Below the pieces are notes generated by a model that was given only the letters and a program-made list of their open reading frames with translations, was not told the DNA's origin and ran no database searches. The position numbers and the translations under genes are program-made. A stretch of 64,000 bases of DNA, from the NCBI GenBank assembly GCA_963848335.1, contig CAWKDD010000004.1:1-64000 (forward strand). The letters are read 5' to 3'. Positions 30,889 through 39,347 of the stretch are shown here, one piece after another (positions within the stretch are counted from its first letter, which is position 1; the number at the start of each line of letters is the position of its first letter). The DNA comes from Chersky-840 sp963848335. Lineage in GTDB: Bacteria > Actinomycetota > Acidimicrobiia > Acidimicrobiales > UBA8190.

Positions 30889-31044
30889 ATGCGCAAGAGG
30901 CGGCGCCACCTGTCCCCACCGGAGCCCCGCGAAAGGGACAGGCTGGACCAGCCCGCCGACGAGGCCATCGCCGCCATTGCGGAGACCGGCCCGCACCCGG
31001 CCGAGGAGTGGGAAGAGGACCCCGGGGAACACCACTCCGAGTAG
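30889..31044 (+). CDS. Small charged hypothetical ORF
   Basis: A 51-residue frame rich in Arg, Glu, Pro and His (MRKRRRHLSPPEPRERDRLD and EEWEEDPGEHHSE). No domain is recognised. It has no overlap with other genes and fills the space between two convergent regions, so it may be real, but it could be a chance frame. Confidence 0.3.
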   Translation: MRKRRRHLSPPEPRERDRLDQPADEAIAAIAETGPHPAEEWEEDPGEHHSE

Positions 31045-31104
31045 AGCGCTGTGGGTGACCTTGTGGAGAGCCCGGCGCGATCACGCCGTGACTCACCACC
31101 ACCA

Positions 31105-31272
31105 TTAACCGTCTTGTGAGGTATCGCCGTCCTCGTCGAGAGCGTCGACAGGATCTCCGTGGCACGGGCAGGCGCACGGCACGACCACACGTCGGTCGCA
31201 GCTGCCGTGGTCGTCGTCCTTGCACGCCTCGGAGACGAGGCGGTCCCCCAGGGATTCGGGCGCGAAGCTCAT
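31105..31272 (-). CDS. Small Cys/His-rich hypothetical protein
   Basis: The 55-residue product MSFAPESLGDRLVSEACKDD continues with HGSCDRRVVVPCACPCHGDP and an acidic tail. Four or five cysteines and two histidines in about 25 residues suggest a small zinc-binding knuckle. Upstream in-frame sequence to 31395 looks non-coding. Not recognised as a known family. Confidence 0.45.
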   Translation of the reverse strand: MSFAPESLGDRLVSEACKDDDHGSCDRRVVVPCACPCHGDPVDALDEDGDTSQDG

Positions 31273-31437
31273 GGTCCTCACGCTGGCACGGGCGGCGCAC
31301 CAGGCGCCAGGGTCTAGTGGCCCTCGCAGTCGATGCTTCGGGGTCCCCTGCCGCACCACACCTGTCACGTGTCTCCCATGCACATCTCCTGTCACTGATA
31401 CCTTCTCAGCGGTACTGATACACCCTCATGGCACAGT

Positions 31438-32685
31438 GTGGTCGTGCCCGTGCCCGTGCTCGCCGCTCTGGAGTCCGCCCGCCGGGAGGTCTCGCGTCAT
31501 CTGGCCGAGGCCGACCCCGACCGGGTCACGACGGCCCAGGCCGCCGAGCTGGTGGCGCTGTTCGCCGACATCGAGCGCCTGGGGTCGGCGGGCAAGGTGC
31601 TGTTCGCCCGGCGCGCCGCCCAGTCCATGGTGTGGCGCGACCAGGGACATCGCAGCGCGGCGTCGTGGATGGCGGCCACCACCGGCACGGGCCTGGGCGA
31701 GGCCATCGGGGCGCTCGAGACCTCGGCCGCCCTGGGCTCTTTGCCCGAGACCTCCGAGGCCCTGCGCCGGGGTGCGCTGTCGGCCCCCCAGCTCCGAGTC
31801 ATCGCCACGGCGGCCAAGGAAGACCCCCGCAGCGAAGCCGAACTGCTCACGGTGGCCGCCACCGATTCTCTGAAGGGCCTCAGGGAACGCGCCGCTCAGG
31901 TGCGGGCCGCGGCCGGCTCCGCTGAGGAGGAGCTGGCCCGCTACAACGCCGTCCGGGCGGCGCGGGCCGTGGCGCACTGGACCGATCCCGACGGGACCTT
32001 TCGCCTCGAGGCCCGCCTCACCCCCGACGCCGGGGGCAGGCTCCTGTCGGTGCTGCGCCCCGAGGCCGACGCCCGTTTCCACGCCGCCCGCCAGGACCAG
32101 AACCGAGAGTCCCCCGCCGCCTACCTGGCCGACGCCCTGGTGGCCCTGGTGTGCGGCGAGGCGGTGGCGGGCACCAAGGGCTCGGGATCACCCCGGGCCA
32201 CCCTCAGCATCCGGGTGGACGCCGCCGCCTTGCGCCGGGGCCACGCCGAGGGCGGCGAGACCTGTGTCATCCCCGGGGTGGGCCCCGTCCCCGTGGCCGT
32301 GGCCCGGCGCCAGCTCTCCGATGCCACCGTGAAGGCCCTGGTGGTCAAGGGCGTGGACGTCCTGACGGTGTGCCACGCGGGGCGGACGGTCACCGCCCAC
32401 GTCCAAAGCGCCCTCGAAGAGCGCGACCCCACCTGCGTGGTGCCGGGCTGCGACGTGGCCCAGGGACTGCAGAACCACCACTGGGGCGTGGACTACAACG
32501 ACTGCAAGACCACCAGCCTCGACAACCTGGGCCGGGTGTGCGGGTGGCACCACGACCTCATCACCTACGAGGGATACGTGCTGGGCGGGGGTCCCGGGGC
32601 CTGGGAGATGCGGGCCCCGCCCGGAGGTGCGGCCTTCGAGACCGGGCCCCCCTTCGAATCCGAGCCACCCTCTGACACCAGCTGA
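31438..32685 (+). CDS. DUF222 / HNH endonuclease domain protein (13E12-type)
   Basis: The 415-residue protein has an N-terminal DUF222 helical domain (about 1-280) and a C-terminal HNH module: DPTCVVPGCDVAQGLQNHHW, then DNLGRVCGWHHDLITYEG. The zinc-type cysteines and the catalytic His pair are present. Such proteins are multicopy in Actinobacteria (the 13E12 family of mycobacteria) and are thought to be mobile or phage-derived nucleases; the cellular role is unclear. The exact start is uncertain; several GTG codons cluster at 31438-31460. Confidence 0.85.
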   Translation: MVVPVPVLAALESARREVSRHLAEADPDRVTTAQAAELVALFADIERLGSAGKVLFARRAAQSMVWRDQGHRSAASWMAATTGTGLGEAIGALETSAALGSLPETSEALRRGALSAPQLRVIATAAKEDPRSEAELLTVAATDSLKGLRERAAQVRAAAGSAEEELARYNAVRAARAVAHWTDPDGTFRLEARLTPDAGGRLLSVLRPEADARFHAARQDQNRESPAAYLADALVALVCGEAVAGTKGSGSPRATLSIRVDAAALRRGHAEGGETCVIPGVGPVPVAVARRQLSDATVKALVVKGVDVLTVCHAGRTVTAHVQSALEERDPTCVVPGCDVAQGLQNHHWGVDYNDCKTTSLDNLGRVCGWHHDLITYEGYVLGGGPGAWEMRAPPGGAAFETGPPFESEPPSDTS

Positions 32686-32692
32686 CCCGGGC

Positions 32693-32710
32693 GCGCGCCG
32701 ATCGGCGCGC
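32693..32710. terminator. 18-base perfect palindrome between convergent genes
   Basis: GCGCGCCGATCGGCGCGC reads the same on both strands and sits 8 bases after the HNH gene and 52 bases after the end of the PHP gene on the other strand. It can form a strong hairpin, so a bidirectional terminator or barrier is likely; there is no T-run. Confidence 0.5.
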
Positions 32711-32761
32711 TCGGACAGCTGGGGCGCGCCCGCAGGCTGATGCGGCCCCTCGCCCCCGCTC

Positions 32762-33709
32762 TCAGCCGCGCCGTTCCTCCAACGCCGCGAGCACGTCGTC
32801 GGGCACGTTCAGGTCGCCCCGGCCGGTACCCACGTAGAGACCGGGCTTGAACGAACCGTGGAAGTCCGAGCCGCCGGTCGCCACCAGGCCGTGGCGGGCG
32901 GCCATCCGGCGCAGCATCCCCCGTTGATCCGGCGTGTAGGACGAGTACACCGCCTCGATCCCGTCGATCCCGTCGATCCCGTCGATTCCGCCACGCCCGC
33001 TGCTCCCCTTCGCTGCGCTGTTCCGGGTTTCCCCAGCCCCACCGGCTCCGCTCCCGGCAGCCAGCTCCTCGACGAGCCGCTCGAGGTGCCGCGGACCGAG
33101 CCCGGTGGACAGCGGATGGGCCAGCACCGCCACGCCCCCCGACCGGTGGGCCAGGCGGGCCACGTCGGAGGGGTCGAGTCGCGCCTTGGGCACGTAGCCC
33201 GGACGCCCGTCGGCCAGCCATCGGTCGAAGGCGTCGTCGATGTCCTCGGCGGCCCCCGCCTTCACCAGGGCCCGGGCGAAGTGGGGGCGGCCCATGCCCG
33301 CTTCGTCGCCGGCCTCGGCCAGGACGTCCTCGTAGGTCACGCCCGTCCCCAGCTCGACGAGACGGGCGGCCAGCTCCCTGTTGCGCACCGCCCGGTCGCC
33401 CCGGAGCGTGACGAGCTCGTCCTGGAGCGGCCCCTTCCCCGGCTCGACGAAGTACACGAGCACGTGCACCGACCCCTCGATCCGGGGGGCGCCCGGCGGA
33501 GGGGCCGGTTTGCGGCACGACACCTCGCAACCCGGCACCAGCCGCACCCCGAGCTCGGCCGCCACCCTCCCCGCCTCCTCGAGCCCGGCCAGGCTGTCGT
33601 GGTCGGTCAGCGCCAGCGCCGTGCACCGTGCCGCCGCGGCCAGCTCGACGATGCGGACCGGGGCCTCCGAGCCGTCGGACACGGTGGAGTGCGTGTGCAA
33701 GTCGATCAC
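32762..33709 (-). CDS. PHP-domain phosphoesterase (YciV/TrpH-like)
   Basis: A 315-residue PHP protein with the metal-binding motifs in order: MIDLHTHSTVSDGS, LALTDHDSLAGL, VPGCEVSCRK, VAVLAHPLSTGL and GGSDFHGSFKPG. This set fits the TrpH/RNase AM group that acts on 3',5'-nucleoside bisphosphates or RNA 5' ends; the substrate here is inferred. Between the fourth and fifth motif is an insert that ends in Gly-Ile-Asp repeats encoded by a 9-base tandem repeat (32957-32989). Confidence 0.9.
   Translation of the reverse strand: MIDLHTHSTVSDGSEAPVRIVELAAAARCTALALTDHDSLAGLEEAGRVAAELGVRLVPGCEVSCRKPAPPPGAPRIEGSVHVLVYFVEPGKGPLQDELVTLRGDRAVRNRELAARLVELGTGVTYEDVLAEAGDEAGMGRPHFARALVKAGAAEDIDDAFDRWLADGRPGYVPKARLDPSDVARLAHRSGGVAVLAHPLSTGLGPRHLERLVEELAAGSGAGGAGETRNSAAKGSSGRGGIDGIDGIDGIEAVYSSYTPDQRGMLRRMAARHGLVATGGSDFHGSFKPGLYVGTGRGDLNVPDDVLAALEERRG
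32957..32989. repeat. 9-base in-frame repeat inside the PHP gene
   Basis: GATCCCGTC three times plus a partial fourth copy. It encodes the Gly-Ile-Asp repeat in a surface insert of the PHP protein. Confidence 0.9.
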
Positions 33710-33876
33710 CGCCCGAGGCTACCTGCGGCCCCGATCCGACCTGGCCGGGCCCGGTCCGACGAACCGTTGCGACGATGTGGGAGGGTAGGCTCGTCAACGC
33801 GGCGAGAGGATGCGCCGGGGGAACGGGGAGTCCCCCTGAACGTCCGGCGCAGTGAGGGCAACGCGATGAGGGCCCA

Positions 33877-35415
33877 GTGAAAGAAGCCTGCGGTGTCTTC
33901 GGTGTGTACGCGCCCGGAAAGGCCGTGGCCCAGCTCACCTTCGACGGCATGTTCGCCCTGCAGCACCGTGGCCAGGAATCCGCCGGCATGGCGGTGAGCG
34001 ACGGCGAGACCATCACCGTCGTCCGTGACATGGGGCTGGTCACCACCGTCTTCGACGAGCGCACCATCTCGTGCCTCCCCGGCGCCCTCGCCATCGGCCA
34101 CACCCGCTACTCCACCACCGGTGCCTCGGAGTGGCGCAACGCCCAGCCCGTCTTCCGCGCCGGCGGCCGCGCCGGCTTCGCCCTCGGCCACAACGGCAAC
34201 CTCACCAACACCGCCGCCCTGGCCGAGCAGGCCGGCATGCTGCCCGGGGTCGTCGCCTCCGACAGCGATCTCGTGGCCGAGCTCCTGGCGCTGCGCTTCC
34301 CCGCCCCACCGCCGTGGGAGGCGGCTTCCGACTCCACCGAGAACGAGGGGGACCTCGCCGTGGCCGCCGGCATCGGTGAAGGGCTCGACGCCCCCGACGA
34401 CGCCCTCGAGGACGCGCTGCGCGAGGTCCTCCCCATGCTCGAAGGGGCCTTCTCCTTCGTCCTCGTCGACGCCACCCACCTGGTGGGCGTGCGCGACCCC
34501 GCCGGGTTGCGGCCGCTGTGCCTGGGCCGGCTGGGACCCCCCGAGGCCCCCGAGGGCTGGGTGCTCGGGTCCGAGACCCCCGCCCTCGACATCGTGGGGG
34601 CCACCTTCGTGCGCGAGATCGAGCCCGGCGAGATGGTGGTCGTCGACTCCAAGGGGGTGCGGTCCGAGCAGCTCTTCCCGGCCGAGCGCATCGACCCCCA
34701 CCTGTGCATCTTCGAGTTCGTGTACTTCGCCCGTCCCGACAGCCGCCTCTACGGACGCGAGGTGCACAGCGCCCGGCGCCGCATGGGGGAGCTGTTGGCG
34801 TCCCAGGCCCCGGTCGACGCCGATCTCGTCATGGGCGTGCCCGAGTCCGGTGTTCCCGCCGCCGAGGGCTACGCGCGCGCCAGTGGGATCCCCCACGGCC
34901 AGGGGCTGGTGAAGAACCGCTACATCGGTCGCACCTTCATCACCCCGGGACAAGACGCACGCGCCCTGGGGGTGCGCCGCAAGCTCAACCCCCTGCGCGA
35001 GAACATCGTCGGCCGGCGCATCATCGTCGTCGACGACTCCATCGTGCGCGGCACCACCCAGCGTGCTGTGGTCCGGATGTTGCGCGAAGCAGGTGCACTG
35101 GAGGTGCACCTGCGGATCTCGTCCCCTCCGCTGGCGTGGCCGTGCTTCTACGGCATCGACATCCCCGACCGCGACCAGCTCGCCGCCGCCCAGCACACCG
35201 TGCCCGAGATCGCCGAGTTCCTCAACGTCGACTCGCTCGAGTACCTGTCGCTCGCCAACCTGGTGGGCGCCATCGACGCCCCCGGCGCCGGTTTCTGCTC
35301 GGCTTGTCTCACCGGGGAGTACCCCGTGCCCATCCCGGTGCAGCTGGCCGGCGCGTCCCGCGGACGCTCCGGGACCGACTCCCCCGGCGCAGCCGCCTCC
35401 ACCACCTCGACCTGA
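33877..35415 (+). CDS. purF: Amidophosphoribosyltransferase
   Basis: The 512-residue enzyme starts at a GTG and has the N-terminal nucleophile Cys5 (MKEACGVFGVY), so a four-residue propeptide is removed. The glutaminase shows LQHRGQESAGMAV, GHTRYSTTGAS and GHNGNLTN, and the PRPP site is IIVVDDSIVRGTTQRAVVRM. C-terminal cysteines (ISSPPLAWPCFYGID and FCSACLTGEY) are positioned as in Fe-S-type PurF. It makes phosphoribosylamine, the committed purine step. Frame fully intact, unlike the other purine block. Confidence 0.96.
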   Translation: MKEACGVFGVYAPGKAVAQLTFDGMFALQHRGQESAGMAVSDGETITVVRDMGLVTTVFDERTISCLPGALAIGHTRYSTTGASEWRNAQPVFRAGGRAGFALGHNGNLTNTAALAEQAGMLPGVVASDSDLVAELLALRFPAPPPWEAASDSTENEGDLAVAAGIGEGLDAPDDALEDALREVLPMLEGAFSFVLVDATHLVGVRDPAGLRPLCLGRLGPPEAPEGWVLGSETPALDIVGATFVREIEPGEMVVVDSKGVRSEQLFPAERIDPHLCIFEFVYFARPDSRLYGREVHSARRRMGELLASQAPVDADLVMGVPESGVPAAEGYARASGIPHGQGLVKNRYIGRTFITPGQDARALGVRRKLNPLRENIVGRRIIVVDDSIVRGTTQRAVVRMLREAGALEVHLRISSPPLAWPCFYGIDIPDRDQLAAAQHTVPEIAEFLNVDSLEYLSLANLVGAIDAPGAGFCSACLTGEYPVPIPVQLAGASRGRSGTDSPGAAASTTST

Positions 35416-35416
35416 G

Positions 35417-36565
35417 GTGAGCCCCCCGACGCCAGCGGGCCCCGGGGGCGGGGGAACGTCCGACGCCGGCGCTGCGCCGGGCACCGACGCCGCCCGCGGT
35501 GCCACCTATGCCGGAGCCGGGGTCGACATCGCCGCCGGCGACGCGGCCGTGGCCCGCATCGGCGAGCTGGTGGCCTCGACACGACGCCCCGAGGTGCTCG
35601 GGGGCATCGGCGGCTTCGGGGGCAGCTTCGCTTTCGACCCCACCCGCTATGAGGCGCCCGTGCTCGTCTCCTCCACCGACGGGGTGGGCACCAAGTCGTA
35701 CGTGGCCGCCGCCGCCGCCCGCTACGACACCATCGGCATCGACCTGGTGGCCATGTGCGTCGACGACATCGTGTGCGTGGGGGCGGAGCCGCTCTTCCTC
35801 CTCGATTACGTCACCACCGGCAAGCTCGACCCCGACCAGATGGAACAGCTCGTCTCCGGCGTGGCGTCCGGGTGCCGGGCAGCGGGCTGTGCCCTCCTCG
35901 GCGGCGAGATGGCGGAGCACCCCGGTTCCCTCCCCCCCGGTGAGTTCGATCTCGCCGGGTTCACCGTGGGAGTCGTCGAGCGCGGCGAGATGCTGGGCCC
36001 CGAGCGCGTCGTCGTCGGCGACGCCCTGGTGGGACTGGTGTCGCCGGGCCTGCGCTGCAACGGGTACACGCTGGCGCGCCACGTGCTGCTCGAGCGGGCC
36101 GGGCTCGGACTCGACGACCCCGCCTGGCCCGGCGCCGACCACACGCTGGCCGACGAGCTGCTGGCTCCGTCGGTGGTATACGCGCCCGCCGTGCTCGGAG
36201 CGCGGGGCGCGCTCGAGCCCGGTGCGGTGCACGCCGCCGCGCACGTCACCGGCGGCGGGCTTCCCGGCAACCTGGGGCGCGTGATCCCCGACGGCGCCGA
36301 CGCCCTGGTCGACGACGGCGCCTGGGAGGAGCCCCGGGTGTTCGACGAGATCCGCCGGCTCGGGGACGTCGACGAGGCGGAGATGGCGCGCGTGTTCAAC
36401 CTGGGGATCGGCATGGTCCTCGTGGTCGACGCCGCCCACGCCGCAGCTGCGGTCGAGGCCCTCGGCACGGCGGGGTGCCCGTCGGTCGTGATGGGGCGGA
36501 TCACCGAGGGGACCGGGCGCGTCCGGATCGAGGGCACGCCCCCCCGGACGGGAGGCGACACATGA
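35417..36565 (+). CDS. purM: Phosphoribosylformylglycinamidine cyclo-ligase
   Basis: The 382-residue AIR synthetase shows YAGAGVDIAAGDAAVARI, VSSTDGVGTKSYVA, IGIDLVAMCVDDIVCVGAEP, GEMAEHPGSLPPGEFDLAGF and HVTGGGLPGNLGRV. It closes the imidazole ring in purine step five. The GTG start at 35417 adds about 30 residues of Pro/Gly-rich sequence before the core. One base separates it from purF, and it overlaps pyrE by four bases, giving a purF-purM-pyrE operon. Confidence 0.95.
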   Translation: MSPPTPAGPGGGGTSDAGAAPGTDAARGATYAGAGVDIAAGDAAVARIGELVASTRRPEVLGGIGGFGGSFAFDPTRYEAPVLVSSTDGVGTKSYVAAAAARYDTIGIDLVAMCVDDIVCVGAEPLFLLDYVTTGKLDPDQMEQLVSGVASGCRAAGCALLGGEMAEHPGSLPPGEFDLAGFTVGVVERGEMLGPERVVVGDALVGLVSPGLRCNGYTLARHVLLERAGLGLDDPAWPGADHTLADELLAPSVVYAPAVLGARGALEPGAVHAAAHVTGGGLPGNLGRVIPDGADALVDDGAWEEPRVFDEIRRLGDVDEAEMARVFNLGIGMVLVVDAAHAAAAVEALGTAGCPSVVMGRITEGTGRVRIEGTPPRTGGDT

Positions 36566-37110
36566 CCTACGACGCGCTGCGCGACCACCTGCTCGAGCAC
36601 TCGGTCAAGACGGGCGACTTCGTGTTGAAGTCGGGCCGCCGGTCGAACTGGTTCATCGACTCCAAGCAGACCGTGTGCCGGCCCGGTGGCATGTTGCTCG
36701 TGGCCGACGCCGTGCTGTCGGTGCTGCCCGCCGAGGCCACCGCCATCGGCGGGCTCACCATGGGGGCCGATCCCGTCGCCTTCGTGGCCGCCGGGGTGGC
36801 CGCCACCCGGGGCCGCGACCTGAAGGCCTTCAGCGTCCGCAAGGAGGCCAAGGACCACGGGGGGGGCGGCCGCGTGGCGGGCGCCCTGGACGCGGGGGAC
36901 AAGGTGGTGGTCACCGAGGACACCGTCACCCGGGGCACTTCGCTGCTCGAAGCGGTCAACGCCGTGCGCGACGCCGGCGGCGAGGTGGTGCTGGCGCTGG
37001 CCGTGGTCGACCGCGGTGGCGCGGCGGAGAAGCTGCTGGCCGGACACGGCGTCGCCTTCCGGGCGTTGCTCGGGGCGCCGGACCTCGGCTTCGACTACGA
37101 CGAGCCCTGA
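36562..37110 (+). CDS. pyrE: Orotate phosphoribosyltransferase
   Basis: The 182-residue protein has LKSGRRSNWFIDSKQTVCRP, TMGADPVAFVAA, RKEAKDHGGGGRVAG and the PRPP motif KVVVTEDTVTRGTSLLEAV. These match PyrE, which makes OMP from orotate and PRPP, more than other type I transferases. It lacks a recognisable PurR-like regulatory domain. ATGA overlap with purM ties a pyrimidine gene to the purine operon. Confidence 0.88.
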   Translation: MTYDALRDHLLEHSVKTGDFVLKSGRRSNWFIDSKQTVCRPGGMLLVADAVLSVLPAEATAIGGLTMGADPVAFVAAGVAATRGRDLKAFSVRKEAKDHGGGGRVAGALDAGDKVVVTEDTVTRGTSLLEAVNAVRDAGGEVVLALAVVDRGGAAEKLLAGHGVAFRALLGAPDLGFDYDEP

Positions 37111-37160
37111 ACCGCGGGCGCGAAGCGTACTCCGGTCACGCCGTGTGGAGCGGCGCACAC

Positions 37161-37294
37161 GACGTTCGTGCCATCACGACACTGCGCCGACGTTCGTGCC
37201 AACACGACACTGCGCCGACGTTCGTGCCATCACGACACTGCGCCGACGTTCGTGCCATCACGACACTGCGCCGACGTTCGTGCCATCACGACAC
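37161..37294. repeat. 28-base tandem repeat, 4.8 copies, overlapping a stop codon
   Basis: Units begin at 37161, 37189, 37217, 37245 and 37273 (last partial). Each contains the small hairpin TCGTG-CCAT-CACGA; the one variant unit differs only in the loop (CCAA). On the minus strand each unit carries TGA at the same place, except the variant. The unit at 37273 supplies the real stop (37286-37288) of the flavoprotein gene. Units are contiguous without spacers, so it is not a CRISPR. Confidence 0.95.
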
Positions 37295-38695
37295 GAGGTC
37301 GGTGAGCGCCGCCTCCACCGCCCGGTGGAACGTCGGATAGGCGTAGATCATGCGCCGGAGCTGCTCCACGGGAACCTCGGCGTGGATGGCCAGGGTGAGC
37401 ATGGACAGCACCTCGCCACCGGTGGGGCCCGCCGAGGTGGCGCCCACGAGCACGCCGCGTCCGGCGTCCTCGACCAACTTGACGTACCCCTCGTTGCCCA
37501 CCTTGTGGATCCATCCCCGCGCTGAGCTCGGGACGGGGTACGACCCCACGCGCACGTCGACACCCTGGTGGCGAGCGGCGGCCTCGCTCATCCCCACCGA
37601 TCCGATCTCGGGATCGGTGAAGGTCACGCGCGGCAGTGCCCGGTAGTCGGCGGGCACCGGGTCCTGTCCCAAGATGTCGGCCACGGCGATGCCGGCCTGG
37701 TACATCGACACGTGGGTGAAGGGACCCACGCCGGTGACGTCCCCCACCGCCCACACCCCGTCGGTGACGCGCAGCAGTCCGTCGACGGGGAGGCCGTGCG
37801 CCTTGTCGTCGACCCCGATGCTGGCCACGTTGAGCGACGCCAGGTCGGGCCGCCGCCCCGTGGCCACGAGCAGCCGCTGGGCGGTGACGGGCGCGTCCCC
37901 CTCGAGCTCGAGAACGAACCGGCCCCCAACCTCGCCCACACCCGTGATGTGCGCCGAGGTGTGGATGCGCACGCCGTCGCGTGCCAGCGCCTCGGCGAGG
38001 AGCGCGCTCGACTCGGGCTCCTCGACCGACAGGAGCCGATCGGCGCTTTCCACGATGGAGACCTCGGTGCCGAAGCGGGCGAACACCTGCCCTAGCTCCA
38101 CGCCGATGGCGCCGCCGCCGAGCACCGCCAGCGAGGACGGCAGGGTCTCGGCCTCGATGGCGCCGCGGTTGGTCCAGTAGCGGCCTTCGAGATCGGCCAG
38201 GCCCGGGATCGGCGGTGCCCACGGCTTGGCCCCGGCGCCCACGACCACGGCCCGGCGCGCCTCGTACACGCTGTCCCCGACCACCACGCGGCGCGGCCCG
38301 TCGAGGCGACCCCAGCCCCGCACGAAGCGCCCGCCCTTGTCCACGAAGCGGTCCACGGCCACCTGGTCGTTCCAGTTGTCGGTGGCCTCGTCGCGGATGC
38401 GCCTGGCCACCGGCGCCCAGTCGGGGGTCACCGTCGACGTCCCGGCCATGCCCGGAACCCGCCGGGTCTCGGCCAGCAGGTTGGCGGCCCGGATCATCAT
38501 CTTGGAGGGGACGCACCCCCAGTACGGGCATTCCCCGCCGAGGAGCTTCCCCTCGATCCCCACCACGTCGAGGCCGGCCTCGGCCAGACGTCCGGCGACC
38601 TCCTCGCCCCCGGGGCCCATACCGAGAACGACTGCGTCGACCTTCTCGACCTTCTCGCCTCCGACCTTCTCGACCTTCTCGACCTTTTCGGTCAC
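37286..38695 (-). CDS. FAD-dependent pyridine-nucleotide-disulfide oxidoreductase
   Basis: A 469-residue class I flavin reductase. The FAD site is VLGMGPGGEEVAGRLAE, the redox-disulfide helix is GGECPYWGCVPSK, the NAD(P) site is LAVLGGGAIGVELGQVFARF, the second FAD motif is VWAVGDVTGVGPFTHVSMYQ, and the C-terminal interface has TFTDPEIGSVGMSE. The CPYWGC spacing matches lipoamide dehydrogenase/mercuric reductase relatives, though the internal residues are unusual. The substrate is unknown. The start at GTG 38695 gives an N terminus with EKVEKVEKV-type repeats. The stop codon lies inside the 28-base repeat array. Confidence 0.87.
   Translation of the reverse strand: MTEKVEKVEKVGGEKVEKVDAVVLGMGPGGEEVAGRLAEAGLDVVGIEGKLLGGECPYWGCVPSKMMIRAANLLAETRRVPGMAGTSTVTPDWAPVARRIRDEATDNWNDQVAVDRFVDKGGRFVRGWGRLDGPRRVVVGDSVYEARRAVVVGAGAKPWAPPIPGLADLEGRYWTNRGAIEAETLPSSLAVLGGGAIGVELGQVFARFGTEVSIVESADRLLSVEEPESSALLAEALARDGVRIHTSAHITGVGEVGGRFVLELEGDAPVTAQRLLVATGRRPDLASLNVASIGVDDKAHGLPVDGLLRVTDGVWAVGDVTGVGPFTHVSMYQAGIAVADILGQDPVPADYRALPRVTFTDPEIGSVGMSEAAARHQGVDVRVGSYPVPSSARGWIHKVGNEGYVKLVEDAGRGVLVGATSAGPTGGEVLSMLTLAIHAEVPVEQLRRMIYAYPTFHRAVEAALTDLVS
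38635..38690. repeat. 9-base in-frame repeat at the start of the flavoprotein gene
   Basis: CTTCTCGAC-type units (plus-strand reading) repeat with a 9-base period and one interruption. They encode the Glu-Lys-Val repeats at the protein N terminus. Confidence 0.75.
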
Positions 38696-38881
38696 GTCGC
38701 CTCCCGCGGTCGTGGTGCGCCGGTCGCGTGACCCGAAGCTACCGGCCGGCCCCGGGGCGGCCCGAACCCGCCCCGACCCCGCCCGACCCCGCCCCGACCC
38801 CGCCCGGTACGGTCCCAACGGCCGGTGATCGGGGCACTTCTCCTCTAGGCGACGGTCTGCGCGGGCGGCAAGGTAGGTGTG

Positions 38882-39295
38882 ATGTTGACCGACGGCGAAG
38901 GGATCGAAATCCTCGTCGCCGAACAGTGCCTGGAACTGCTGGCCACGGCGCGCCTGGGCCGCATCGCCGTGACGGTCCGGGCCGTACCGTCCATCTTCCC
39001 CGTCGACTACCGATTGGTCGACGGCCACGTCGTGTTCCGCGCCGGGGGGGAAGGCACCTTGTACAAGGCGTCGGCCAACAAGGTGGTGGCCTTCGAGGTC
39101 GACGACGTGGACCACTCGTGGGAACGGGGATGGAGCGTGGTCGTGGTGGGGGTGGCCCGCGAGGTGAAGGACCCCGACCCCATGGGCTCGGCTCTCGACC
39201 GCACCCCCGAGCTGTGGGGTTCGAGGACCGGTTCCCACGTCATCGCCATCCTGCCCGATCTCGTCTCGGGCCGCCGGTTCGTGACGGCGGCCTGA
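38882..39295 (+). CDS. Pyridoxamine 5'-phosphate oxidase-like flavin protein
   Basis: The 137-residue split-barrel protein has CLELLATARLGRIAVTVRAV, SIFPVDYRLVDGHVVFRAGG, GTLYKASANKVVAFEVDDV and a WSVVVVGVAREV strand, as in the nitroimidazole-resistance/PNPOx-like group. It probably binds FMN, F420 or heme; the ligand cannot be told. ATG 38882 chosen; GTG 38879 is equivalent. Ends in a stop-codon duplication. Confidence 0.82.
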   Translation: MLTDGEGIEILVAEQCLELLATARLGRIAVTVRAVPSIFPVDYRLVDGHVVFRAGGEGTLYKASANKVVAFEVDDVDHSWERGWSVVVVGVAREVKDPDPMGSALDRTPELWGSRTGSHVIAILPDLVSGRRFVTAA

Positions 39296-39326
39296 AACGT
39301 CGGCGGCCTGAAGCCTCGGCCTGAAC
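39289..39326 (+). repeat. Triplicated stop region after the PNPOx-like gene (periods 16 and 13)
   Basis: GGCCTGAA-type copies place TGA at 39293 (the real stop), 39309 and 39322, which are three different reading frames within 30 bases. The convergent SDR gene ends at 39348. Confidence 0.7.
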
Positions 39327-39347
39327 GTCGGTCGGCGGCTTCGAGGT

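Noticed and set aside
30781..31035. N-terminal extension of the minus-strand methyltransferase
   Set aside because: The extension is Arg/Pro/Ser-rich, contains an 11-base tandem repeat and overlaps a plus-strand frame; a GTG at 30780 gives a normal methyltransferase start.
31438..32685. Restriction or defence island around the HNH protein
   Set aside because: The DUF222-HNH type is a common multicopy actinobacterial family, and no methylase, helicase or other defence gene lies beside it.
37161..37294. CRISPR-like array of 28-base repeats
   Set aside because: The units are directly contiguous with no unique spacers and no cas genes are near; it is a plain tandem repeat.
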